Origin: Hydrogenophaga crocea | GTDB taxonomy: Bacteria > Pseudomonadota > Gammaproteobacteria > Burkholderiales > Burkholderiaceae_C | NCBI RefSeq assembly: GCF_011388215.1 | Contig: NZ_CP049989.1 | Coordinates: 124,001-188,000 of the forward strand | DNA length: 64,000 nucleotides | Direction of reading: 5' to 3' | Shown: piece after piece, positions 29,013-36,957 of the stretch | How the letters are laid out: the number at the start of each line of letters is the position of its first letter | Position numbering within the stretch: the first letter of the stretch is position 1 | The notes under the pieces: generated by a model | What the model was told of the DNA's origin: nothing | What the model saw: only the letters and a program-made list of their open reading frames with translations | Databases searched by the model: none | Translations under genes and position numbers: made by a program

Positions 29013-29966
29013 ATGTCTCGTCGAATTCCTCCGCTTCTGGCTGTTCGGGCGTTTGAGGCCGCAGCGCGCCAAGCCAGTTTCTCGAAGGCGGCAGAAGAGC
29101 TGTTCGTGACCCCGGGTGCGGTGGGTCATCAGATCAAGCTTCTGGAGGCGTCACTGGGTGTGAAGCTCTTCGAGCGTGGGCCGCGATCGGTTGCGTTGAC
29201 CGACGTGGGGCGCCGGTACTTCGGGGAGGTGCAAGCGGTGCTGGAGCGCCTGGAGATCTGTTCGGAAGATGTTCGTCGGACCGCTCAGTCCAATGAGGTG
29301 ACATTGACCGCCATGCCCTCGTTCGTCACGCGCTGGCTCATGCCCCGCCTGGGGCGCTTCCAGGCCAGCAACCCGGACGTCGAGGTGCGCTTGCTGGCGT
29401 CGGTTCCCCCCGTGGATTTTTCCCGGGATCGCGTCGACCTCGCCATTCGCCTGGGCGCGGGCAACTACCCTGCCATGCAAGCGGTGGAGATCATGCGGGA
29501 GTACTTCCTGCCCGTTGCCAGCGAAGCGGTCGCCGCACGTGTGGGGGCCAAAGGCGGCCCCACGCGGCTGTTCGAAGCGGGTTTGCTGCACGACGAGTAT
29601 GAAGTGCGCATCCCCGATCAAATCGACTGGCCGCGGTGGGCCCGGATGCGCTTCGGTAACAGTGTTGCAGACGCCAAGTGGAGCCGTGGCATGCATTTCT
29701 CGCACTCTTACCTCACGCTGGACGCGGCAACCGCGGGCCAAGGTGTGGCGATGGCGTCGTCGGTGCTCGCAGGAACGGCCCTCATGGAGGGCAGCCTGCT
29801 GCCGCTCGATGAGCGATGGCTGCCCGGACCATATGCCTACCGTTTGCTCTACCCGAGAGACAGGCCCCCGAGCGAGCGGGTTGAGCGCCTGGCCCAATGG
29901 ATCGAGGCCGAAGCGCGCGCGTTTCTGGAAGGCTTGAACAAGCGATTCAAGCTTCCCATGGGGTGA
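29013..29966 (+). CDS. LysR-family regulator, GcvA type
   Basis: The 317-residue product opens with IPPLLAVRAFEAAARQASFSKAAEEL and VTPGAVGHQIKLLEASLG, the GcvA/AmpR-like LysR HTH, followed by an effector domain (ALTAMPSFVTRWLMPRL, DLAIRLGAG). ATG 29013 was chosen over a TTG nine bases earlier because it fits the family start. It is divergent from the aminotransferase operon with a 105-bp gap and is its most likely regulator. Confidence 0.88.
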   Translation: MSRRIPPLLAVRAFEAAARQASFSKAAEELFVTPGAVGHQIKLLEASLGVKLFERGPRSVALTDVGRRYFGEVQAVLERLEICSEDVRRTAQSNEVTLTAMPSFVTRWLMPRLGRFQASNPDVEVRLLASVPPVDFSRDRVDLAIRLGAGNYPAMQAVEIMREYFLPVASEAVAARVGAKGGPTRLFEAGLLHDEYEVRIPDQIDWPRWARMRFGNSVADAKWSRGMHFSHSYLTLDAATAGQGVAMASSVLAGTALMEGSLLPLDERWLPGPYAYRLLYPRDRPPSERVERLAQWIEAEARAFLEGLNKRFKLPMG

Positions 29967-29976
29967 GGGCCTTGGT

Positions 29977-31335
29977 TCAGGCCGCCTGCGGCGCGGTTGC
30001 ACCCGTGTCACGCAGGGGTGCCAGCACGCGTCGCAAGAGTTGCTGATTCATGCCGCTGTGAGGCCTTTGTGCCAGCCGCTCACGCACCAATGCCTCGGCC
30101 ACCGAACGCTTGCCACTGCGCAAGGCGGCCTCCATCAGGGTGAGGTCGATCACGTCGCGTTGCGCGTGGCTGCCTCCGAATCGGTTGGAAATGGAGCGTG
30201 CACGCCATAGCGACTCGATGGCATCGCCGAACCGGCCGCGCCAGAATGCGGCAAAGCCCGACACCAGGTCTGCACCCGTCTCACCCGCCCAGCGAGCGGC
30301 TTCGCTGCCTTGCCCTGCGGCACGCAGACGGGCCTCAAGCTTTTGTACATCGGCCATGCGATCTGCACCCAGCCAAGCCATGGAAGCGTGCCAGTCGTTG
30401 AAGGCGTAGCTGTGGCCGTCAGCGTGAGCGTTCCAGGCATCACCGAGTTCGTGCCAGCGGTCCCCAACGTCATGTCCCGCCAGCTGAAGCCTCCACAGAA
30501 GGGCAGAGGCATCGACCATGTCCGCCGCCACCGCGCTGCGGCTGGCGCGAATGGGTCCGTCGTAGAGCCTGAACACGGCATCGATCTGGCCGAGCTCCAG
30601 GTGACACAGCGCGCGATGCCACCAGTTGTGGATCTGGAAAAAGTTGTCATCACCGCTCCAGTGTGGCTCGCGCGACATTGCCCAACCCACGCCGTCCTCA
30701 TGGCGGGCCTGCATTTCCATGACGTGTGCGACCGCGTGATGGGCCCAGCAGTCCCGCGCCTCGAGCTGGATTGCAGCGCGCCCCAGGTCTTCGGCTTGCG
30801 CGTATTGGCCGTTCTCTTCGAGACCGAAAGCCAGCATGCCCAGCAGGAAGTGACGGCCCGGTGTGTCGGCCGACCATTGCGGCAGGGTACGCGCAATGCG
30901 GTCGCGCAGATTGCGGGCGTTGGCGCGAAAGAAGTCCACCAGATGTCCCACCTGGAGAGCCACGATGTCGAGTGGCCATTCCGTGTGATGGTGGTCGAGG
31001 CGGTTTGCCGCCGCCGACCATTTCCCGGCGAGGATGTGGCGTGCTGCGACGAGATGCGACTGTTCGCGTTCGTTGAGAGGCCAATCGGCCACCTCGGCCA
31101 GCAACTCACGCGCGGCTTCGGATGCTTGCGGCTCGGTGGCCACTGCCATCAGATGCACCTTCAACAGTGCGGCCATGGCGAATCGCGGCGCTGTGGCCAG
31201 CGCTGCGTCGAGGGCGCCGATAGGGTCGCCCCTGTAGAGGTTGAAAGCGTTGACCGCTTGATCGAAATGTGCTGCCGCTTCTCGGCTGGCGCCAGTGAGG
31301 GAGAGCCCCTGCGCGTCGGTAATCATGTTTTTCAC
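29977..31335 (-). CDS. TTC38-like tetratricopeptide-repeat protein
   Basis: The 452-residue helical product has the layout of tetratricopeptide repeat protein 38: PRFAMAALLKVHLM, HLVAARHILAGKW, LGMLAFGLEENGQYAQAE, CWAHHAVAHVMEMQ and NWWHRALCHLELGQ. Such proteins are cytoplasmic and of unknown role. A second in-frame ATG at 31326 is possible. It is divergent from an AraC regulator with a 138-bp gap, which may control it. Confidence 0.8.
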   Translation of the reverse strand: MKNMITDAQGLSLTGASREAAAHFDQAVNAFNLYRGDPIGALDAALATAPRFAMAALLKVHLMAVATEPQASEAARELLAEVADWPLNEREQSHLVAARHILAGKWSAAANRLDHHHTEWPLDIVALQVGHLVDFFRANARNLRDRIARTLPQWSADTPGRHFLLGMLAFGLEENGQYAQAEDLGRAAIQLEARDCWAHHAVAHVMEMQARHEDGVGWAMSREPHWSGDDNFFQIHNWWHRALCHLELGQIDAVFRLYDGPIRASRSAVAADMVDASALLWRLQLAGHDVGDRWHELGDAWNAHADGHSYAFNDWHASMAWLGADRMADVQKLEARLRAAGQGSEAARWAGETGADLVSGFAAFWRGRFGDAIESLWRARSISNRFGGSHAQRDVIDLTLMEAALRSGKRSVAEALVRERLAQRPHSGMNQQLLRRVLAPLRDTGATAPQAA

Positions 31336-31473
31336 TCCGTGGTCTTTTCAGGTCTTTCAGCGCCGCTGCTGCGCGCCGAATACACAGCAGCGATGCTGCG
31401 TTCGCCACTTTAGGAACCTTGGTTCGCGATTACCATCCTCGCCCCGCCGAGTTTTTTAGCCGAGCCGCCGGAC

Positions 31474-32481
31474 ATGTCCAACTTCGACGCCACCAGTGCC
31501 CTGAGCGACATACTGCGCACGCTTCGCTTGCGGGGCGGAGTGTTCGTAGAGGCCGAATTCGGTGAGCCTTGGTGCGTGCTGTCTCAGGTGGGGCCCGAGG
31601 ACTGTGGTGAGTTCAGCCCCTTGCCTCGGGAGGTGATCGCCTACCACTATGTTTGTGAAGGCGCGATGTCACTGCGCGTGGAAGGTGATGCCGATGCCGT
31701 CGAGCTGCGTGCAGGCGATCTCGCCATCTTGCCGCGCAACCATCGCCACCGATTGGGCAGCGACCTGACCGTCACGCCTCTGTCGGTGGAAGAAATCGAG
31801 CATCAGGCTGCAGGGGGCGGTTTGATGCGCGTCATGCACCCCGGACAAACTCGGGGGGCGCGCTTCTTCTGCGGCTACCTGGGTCATGACAATGTCAACG
31901 ATCCCTTGATCCAGGCGTTGCCTCATGTCCTTCATCTCTCCGTTGGCGATGCGACGTCTGCCAACTGGCTGGAGAGCTCCATGCGTTTTGCAGCACAGCC
32001 GCAGAGCGCACCCCACGGCTTGACGCCCAGCGTACTCAGCCGTCTTGCAGAGCTTCTCTTTGCACAGGCCGTACAGCAATACGTTGAACTTCAACCCGAA
32101 GGCAGCACGGGCTGGCTCGCCGGACTTCGCGATGCCAGGGTGGGACGCGCATTGGCACTTCTGCACGCTGATCATCAGCGCGCGTGGACCACCGAGGAAT
32201 TGGCACACAGCGTGGGTGCGTCCCGTTCGACGTTTGCCGAGCGTTTCACCTCGCTGGTGGGTGAGCCGCCAATGCGTTACCTGGCGAGGCAGCGCATGCG
32301 CCATGCGGCGCAGCAACTCCGCGAATCCGATGAGCCGATTGCGCGTATCGCTCAAGCCGCGGGCTATGAGAGTGAGCCAGCCTTCCACCGAGCCTTCAAG
32401 CGAAGTTTCAAGACTTCGCCAGCTGCATGGCGGCGTGAACAGACAGCAACCCATCTGTTCGGACGAGCGCGACCGCCTTGA
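31474..32481 (+). CDS. AraC-family regulator with cupin-type N-domain
   Basis: The 335-residue product has an AraC-binding cupin-like domain (VIAYHYVCEGAMSLRV, RAGDLAILPRNHRHRLG) with His residues that could bind a metal or ligand, and two C-terminal HTH motifs (TTEELAHSVGASRSTFAERF, IARIAQAAGYESEPAFHRAF). Typical length. Divergent from the TTC38-like gene. Confidence 0.88.
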   Translation: MSNFDATSALSDILRTLRLRGGVFVEAEFGEPWCVLSQVGPEDCGEFSPLPREVIAYHYVCEGAMSLRVEGDADAVELRAGDLAILPRNHRHRLGSDLTVTPLSVEEIEHQAAGGGLMRVMHPGQTRGARFFCGYLGHDNVNDPLIQALPHVLHLSVGDATSANWLESSMRFAAQPQSAPHGLTPSVLSRLAELLFAQAVQQYVELQPEGSTGWLAGLRDARVGRALALLHADHQRAWTTEELAHSVGASRSTFAERFTSLVGEPPMRYLARQRMRHAAQQLRESDEPIARIAQAAGYESEPAFHRAFKRSFKTSPAAWRREQTATHLFGRARPP

Positions 32482-32524
32482 GAGATCACCTTGACCGAGA
32501 CAGCCCAGGCTTTGACGTTCAACG

Positions 32525-32740
32525 AGAAGCTTGATGCCGGTCAAGGGAGGTCGCTGGAGGCGGAGAGCACCCACCTCCGCAAGCTGCTGACCCACTCGAT
32601 GCTTGATCGACGCGATGCGCGAGGTGCCCCATAGAAAGCCGCGGAGGCACGTTGGGGGGCGTTCGGCCGTTGCGGGATCTGGGTCTGAGCGAACGCCAGG
32701 TGCTGCGGCTGGTGGGCCTGTGCGCCAGCACGGTCAGAGG
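32525..32740 (+). pseudogene. remnant of an IS3-family transposase
   Basis: Three short pieces in different frames read in order like the OrfA end and OrfB start: LEAESTHLRKLLTHSMLD (coiled coil), MREVPHRKPRR, and LRDLGLSERQVLRLVGLCAS, the last close to the OrfB start of IS3 elements (GLSERRACRLVGLSRS type). Two frameshifts separate them and no catalytic part remains. It fills the gap between the AraC and DJ-1 genes. The call depends on short similarity. Confidence 0.4.
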
Positions 32741-32778
32741 GACGAGGCCGAGATCTGCCGACGTCCATCTGTGTCGCT

Positions 32779-33399
32779 TCATGAAGCAGCGGTGGCCGAC
32801 TTTGGAAGGTACTGCGTCACGTTCGCAAGGGCGCGCGACACATAGGCCTCCTTTTCTCCGACGGGTGCGACGTAGTGCATCGCGCTCCTGGCGGCCTCGA
32901 TGCCCTCGATGCGGGCGATGATCCAGGTCGCGAGGTACTGAGACGCGAGGCAGCCTCCGGCCGTGGCGACGTTGCCGCGCGCGAAGAACGGTTGGTCCAG
33001 CACGCTCACGCCCGCCTCGAGCACCCATGGCTTCGTCGTGAGGTCCGTGCAGGCGGATACGCTGGCCAGGAGCCCCAACTTGGCGAGCACCAGTGCGCCC
33101 GAGCACTGTGCGCCGATCAACTGTCGTGCGGGGTCGAGCCGAAGTTGCGACATGAGCGCGGCGTCGGCCACGACCTCGCGTGTCTGTATGCCGCTGCCAA
33201 CGATGACGGCATCGGCGGCGCTGGCGTCTTCGAGCGAGGCTTGGCGTTCGATCACGACACCGTTCATGGAGCATACCCGCTCCGTCGGGCTGGCGATCGA
33301 CACGCGCCAGTCCGACCGTTTGATGCGGTTCAGGATGCTCAGTGCGATCAACGAGTCCAGTTCGTTGAAGCCTTCGAAAGTGAGGATGGCGATGTGCAT
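32779..33399 (-). CDS. DJ-1/PfpI-family protein
   Basis: The 206-residue product has the DJ-1/PfpI fold: MHIAILTFEGFNELDS at the start, DAVIVGSGIQTRE and the nucleophile elbow GAQCSGALVLAKLG with Cys about 105, followed by FFARGNVATAGGCLAS. Family members are chaperone-like hydrolases or isonitrile hydratase relatives. ATG 33399 gives the canonical start. Divergent from a MocR regulator 95 bp away. Confidence 0.82.
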   Translation of the reverse strand: MHIAILTFEGFNELDSLIALSILNRIKRSDWRVSIASPTERVCSMNGVVIERQASLEDASAADAVIVGSGIQTREVVADAALMSQLRLDPARQLIGAQCSGALVLAKLGLLASVSACTDLTTKPWVLEAGVSVLDQPFFARGNVATAGGCLASQYLATWIIARIEGIEAARSAMHYVAPVGEKEAYVSRALANVTQYLPKSATAAS

Positions 33400-33493
33400 G
33401 ACGGGTACTGCCGTGGCGATGAATCGTTGATCGGGCGTGATGCTAGATCGACGATTCAGTACGATCAAATAATCGTCATGGATACGCTTGCGC

Positions 33494-34828
33494 ATGCCAA
33501 TCGCCCGCTACAAGGAACTGGTTGACCGTTACGCCGCGGAGATTCGTGCAGGCCAGCTGGCGCCAGGAACCCGCCTCCCGACGCATCGGGCCCTCGCGAC
33601 CCGCGAAGGTCTGGCGCTCGTCACGGCGTCTCGCGTGTATGCGGAGCTGGAGGCAATGGGGCTGGTCAGCGGCGAGACGGGCCGGGGAACATTTGTCCGA
33701 GAAGCCACCCTTCCGCGCGGCCTGGGTATCGATCAGCATGCGGCGGCCGCCGGCGTGGTTGATCTGAACTTCAATTACCCGGCTCTGCCGGAACAGGCAG
33801 ATCTCCTCCGCACAGCGCTTCGGCAGATCGCGGCATCGGGGGACCTCGAGGCGCTGTTGCGTTATCAGCCGCATGGCGGTCGCCCACACGAACGCGCGCT
33901 GGTGGCGGAGCACCTGGGGGCCCGGGGGTTGAGCGTGACGGGCGATCAGGTCCTGATCGTCGACGGTGCGCAGCATGGTCTGGCGACAACGGTCATGGCC
34001 TTGTTGCAACCTGGGGACGTCGTGGCCGTGGATGCGCTGACCTACCCGGGCTTCAAAGTACTGGCCGAGCAGCAGAGGCTCGAACTCTTGCCGCTGCCTG
34101 ATTCCGGCCAGGGTCCGGATATCGATGCGCTGGACTCCGCGTGCCGGCGCCGTCGGGTCAAGGCCGTCTACGCGATGCCGACCCTGCACAACCCGCTTGG
34201 CTGGGTCATGAGCGCTTCGCGTCGGCGGCAACTGGTGGCGGTCGTTCGCCGCCACGGTCTGCTGTTGATCGAGGATGCCGCCTATGCCTTCCTCGCCGAC
34301 GATCCACCCGAGCCTTTGGCTGCCCTTGCATCGGACTCGACCGTCTATGTCTCCGGACTCTCGAAGAGCGTTGCCACGGGGCTTCGCGTGGGGTTTGTTG
34401 CCGCCCCGACGAAGTGGATTCCGCGCATCGCGCGCGCGATACGCGCCACGACATGGAACACCCCGGGTGTGATGACGTCCATCGCCATCGGCTGGCTGGT
34501 CGACGGCACGGTAGATCGATTGGAGGCGGAGAAGCGCCAGGACGCCGAGACGCGACAGGCACTGGCCTCCGAGGCGCTGCAAGGTCTGCGGACCTTGCGC
34601 CATCCGGCGTCGTACTTCCTCTGGCTGCCGCTCCCGCAGGATGTGCGCGCCGACCGAACCGCAGGAGCACTCATGCGGGCTGGCATCGCGGTGTCGACAG
34701 CCGAACCGTTTGCCACGACCGATCATGTCCCGCATGCCTTGCGACTGGCGCTCGGCTCTGTCCCACACGACGATCTGAAGCGAGCCCTTGCGCGGGTGCG
34801 TCAAGAGGTCGAAGCGCCAACGCTTTGA
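33494..34828 (+). CDS. MocR-type GntR regulator with aminotransferase domain
   Basis: The 444-residue product has a GntR winged HTH (YAAEIRAGQLAPGTRLPTHRALA, residues about 12-70) fused to a fold type I aminotransferase domain (about 90-440) with VYAMPTLHNPLG and the PLP lysine in YVSGLSKSVATGLRVGF. MocR proteins sense amino acids or PLP. The ATG at 33494 is preferred to a TTG six bases earlier. Divergent from the DJ-1 gene, its likely target. Confidence 0.9.
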   Translation: MPIARYKELVDRYAAEIRAGQLAPGTRLPTHRALATREGLALVTASRVYAELEAMGLVSGETGRGTFVREATLPRGLGIDQHAAAAGVVDLNFNYPALPEQADLLRTALRQIAASGDLEALLRYQPHGGRPHERALVAEHLGARGLSVTGDQVLIVDGAQHGLATTVMALLQPGDVVAVDALTYPGFKVLAEQQRLELLPLPDSGQGPDIDALDSACRRRRVKAVYAMPTLHNPLGWVMSASRRRQLVAVVRRHGLLLIEDAAYAFLADDPPEPLAALASDSTVYVSGLSKSVATGLRVGFVAAPTKWIPRIARAIRATTWNTPGVMTSIAIGWLVDGTVDRLEAEKRQDAETRQALASEALQGLRTLRHPASYFLWLPLPQDVRADRTAGALMRAGIAVSTAEPFATTDHVPHALRLALGSVPHDDLKRALARVRQEVEAPTL

Positions 34829-35178
34829 CCTCTGTCTGCCGCGGCCCAATGGCCGCGTTGCGCCGAGGTGAACGGTGGTCCGCTTGGTGCCAACGGCAGC
34901 CTGCTGCAGTCAGATGTCCGAAAGGCCGCTATCGCTGCAATGTGGAAGTTGTCGAAGCAATTGAACTGGCTGCACATCCCCGGCAGCGGTCAGCCCGCGC
35001 TGCCTTGAGATCACCTCGAGTAGCGCAGCGGCAGACCAGGCTCCCAACCGCGGCCGCGGTCGTCAATCTGGATCGGGCGAAGTTCCCATTTGGCGAGAAG
35101 TCACCTGTTGGCGGCTTGAGAGCGCAGCTGCCGGCACCTTTGAGAGCAGTGAGAACGGCCTCAGCCCTCCGGCAACCC

Positions 35179-35246
35179 CGCGCCACGCCTCGCATTCACC
35201 CAACAAAAAAGCCCCTGCACTGCAGGGGCTCCAGACTCGCTGGCGG
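35179..35246. repeat. 68-bp dispersed repeat, copy 2
   Basis: Identical to 9388-9455 over 68 bp and in the same orientation, 25.8 kb away. The left flank keeps patchy similarity, so the ancestral repeat was longer. Confidence 0.85.
35204..35230 (-). terminator. rho-independent terminator (- strand), in repeat copy 2
   Basis: Stem AGCCCCTGC/GCAGGGGCT with loop ACT at 35210-35230, followed on the - strand by a T-run. No - strand gene ends close by, so it may be carried along by the repeat. Confidence 0.65.
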
Positions 35247-35484
35247 AGAGAGAGTCTGTCAAACGCTAGGCGCTGAGCGGTTCCCAGCCGTAGCACTGCA
35301 TCAACCCCCATTTGCCCCCCCGCCACGGGGCTGCTAAGGGCTCGGCGGAGCCCCGTGCCACTTGAGCAGCGGCGATTTGACATTGCCCACCGTCCATTGC
35401 GACGCGGATATCATCTTTCGGGCTGGCCTAGAGGAGCCTCAACTAGGCTTTCAAGCAATCGATCGAACCTGCCTTGCTTGCCGC

Positions 35485-36414
35485 ATGTCCGAAGATCCGA
35501 TAGAGGCTGCGCTATCGCGACTGGCTCGCGACTGTAGGAGTCTTGAAGAGTTCAAGGCGCGTGTCATTGCGTCTTATGGTCAGGCGCAGCTTAATCACGC
35601 GCTTTCAATCGCGAAACACCTGGGGCGGTTCGAGTCGATGTCTACGGTCCAAGGCACGGCAAGTTCAGGTGAAAACCAGTCGCCTTCCGCCATTTCGCAA
35701 GAGGGAGTAGCAGTGCAGATCCGATCGTTTTTTCTAGGCGCGACCAAGATCGCAGTGGCCATAGTGGTGTCTTTCGTGGTGCTCGCGGCGCTTGCCTTCG
35801 GGGTATGGAAGGTGTTCGATGCTCAGAGGATCAAAGAGGAGGAAAGCCAAGCAGTTCTGCGGGAGTGGACGTCGCAGACAAAGTCGTTCTTAGGATTCGA
35901 TGTCTCGGCTAAGACAAAGTGGCTCGACAGTCGCGTGTATGTATCCGTTCACCTCAGCGACGCTCCTCACTACATGGTCGACGCTCCACTTCGAGAAGAG
36001 AATCTTGGCAGAGGAATCTTTGTTCAGTTCACTGACGCTGATGGGTTCAAAGTATTCGAACACTTGGTGAAGCTGTCGGACCTCAGCCGCAACGTGGACA
36101 ACGAAGGCAAGGCCATTGGATTTGAGACTCAGTTTGATGAGTTCATGCCCATTGATGCATACAAGCGAGTTCAAGGCTTCACAGTTCGATGGAACCTCAT
36201 CACAAAGATGTCTCAGCCTGCGCCGGAGCCGCGTGAACCTCCGCGCCCGGAGCAAGCAGGGGCCGACCACTGCGCACCAGGTTTGACTCGCGCCGAAAGG
36301 CTGAAGCGGTTGTCACGGTTCGGTCAGGTTCGCGAGACAGGCCTTGGCGAGTATTCGGCTGGTGCACGCTCGGTGACTTTCTTGAGTACCGGTGAACTGC
36401 TCAACTGCCGATGA
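35485..36414 (+). CDS. single-pass membrane protein of unknown function
   Basis: The 309-residue product starts with a helical cytoplasmic region (about 1-85: RLARDCRSLEEFKARVIASY), then one membrane helix (VAIVVSFVVLAALAFGVW, about 90-112) and a beta-rich extracytoplasmic part. ATG 35485 is chosen; a TTG-started extension to 35362 is possible but unlike the rest in composition. The sequence is richer in AT than the neighbours, suggesting transfer. Its 3' end overlaps the convergent SET gene by 91 bp, so one of the two tails may be non-native. Confidence 0.6.
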   Translation: MSEDPIEAALSRLARDCRSLEEFKARVIASYGQAQLNHALSIAKHLGRFESMSTVQGTASSGENQSPSAISQEGVAVQIRSFFLGATKIAVAIVVSFVVLAALAFGVWKVFDAQRIKEEESQAVLREWTSQTKSFLGFDVSAKTKWLDSRVYVSVHLSDAPHYMVDAPLREENLGRGIFVQFTDADGFKVFEHLVKLSDLSRNVDNEGKAIGFETQFDEFMPIDAYKRVQGFTVRWNLITKMSQPAPEPREPPRPEQAGADHCAPGLTRAERLKRLSRFGQVRETGLGEYSAGARSVTFLSTGELLNCR

Positions 36415-36770
36415 GGCAGAAGTGACTCGCGCCACCTAGCCGTGGTCCTCACTTCAGCGTCGATTGGCTGGGCCGACCAGCCGTTGACACGCGCGACCTG
36501 GCGATAGTCCACCGTCAGTTCGTCTTGCTCTTGGATATCGCGCAGGGCCACCATTGCGAGGCCATTGGCGACAGCCTCAAAGGCGCAGTTTGGCATGGGG
36601 GAGTGATTGGTTCGTCGCCCAGCGACAGTGCGGCAATCACCAAGCCTTGCAAGTGCTACTACTTCGCCCGCTCGGATTGAGCGGAGGCAGAACAGACCGA
36701 CGCCCTCAACCGGCGAAGGCCGGACCTCGAATTTGTCGAAGCATGCGGGCATGTCGGCATGGTCTGACAT
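36324..36770 (-). CDS. SET-domain protein (putative protein-lysine methyltransferase)
   Basis: The 148-residue product has the core motifs of a minimal bacterial SET domain: GVGLFCLRSIRAGE (S-adenosylmethionine site, about 20-33), NHSPMPNC (about 55) and DELTVDYRQ (about 83). Family members methylate lysines of proteins. The C-terminal 50 residues after the SET core look unstructured and overlap the convergent gene, so the true stop could once have been earlier. Stand-alone in accessory DNA. Confidence 0.7.
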   Translation of the reverse strand: MSDHADMPACFDKFEVRPSPVEGVGLFCLRSIRAGEVVALARLGDCRTVAGRRTNHSPMPNCAFEAVANGLAMVALRDIQEQDELTVDYRQVARVNGWSAQPIDAEVRTTARWRESLLPHRQLSSSPVLKKVTERAPAEYSPRPVSRT

Positions 36771-36823
36771 GTCCTCAACGACCGCGCGGACCCCTGCCTC
36801 TGTAAAGCCGTACTCCGCCAGGA

Positions 36824-36869
36824 TTGTGGTCCCCTCGATTTCCTGAGCCTGTCAGAAGTAGAGGTTGGG
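36824..36869. mobile_element. 46-bp relic of the IS3 element end
   Basis: Identical over 46 bp to 8044-8089, that is, to the left end of the complete IS plus 20 bp beyond its apparent inverted repeat. The sequence diverges at 36870, so only the tip remains. It is an IS scar or a solo end left by deletion. Confidence 0.75.
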
Positions 36870-36957
36870 TTGGCGCGTGGCGTGATCCCGCAAATTCAGA
36901 GCAGACCAGCAGTCGTGACGCAAGAATGGCAAGGGTGCCTTGAGACCCCTTGCCGCC

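Larger units (their letters stand above)
34829..35484. other. gene-free interval carrying repeat copy 2
   Basis: No convincing coding frame was found. The interval holds the second copy of the 68-bp repeat with its hairpin and, before it, degraded similarity to the left flank of copy 1. The rest shows nothing recognisable. Confidence 0.5.
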
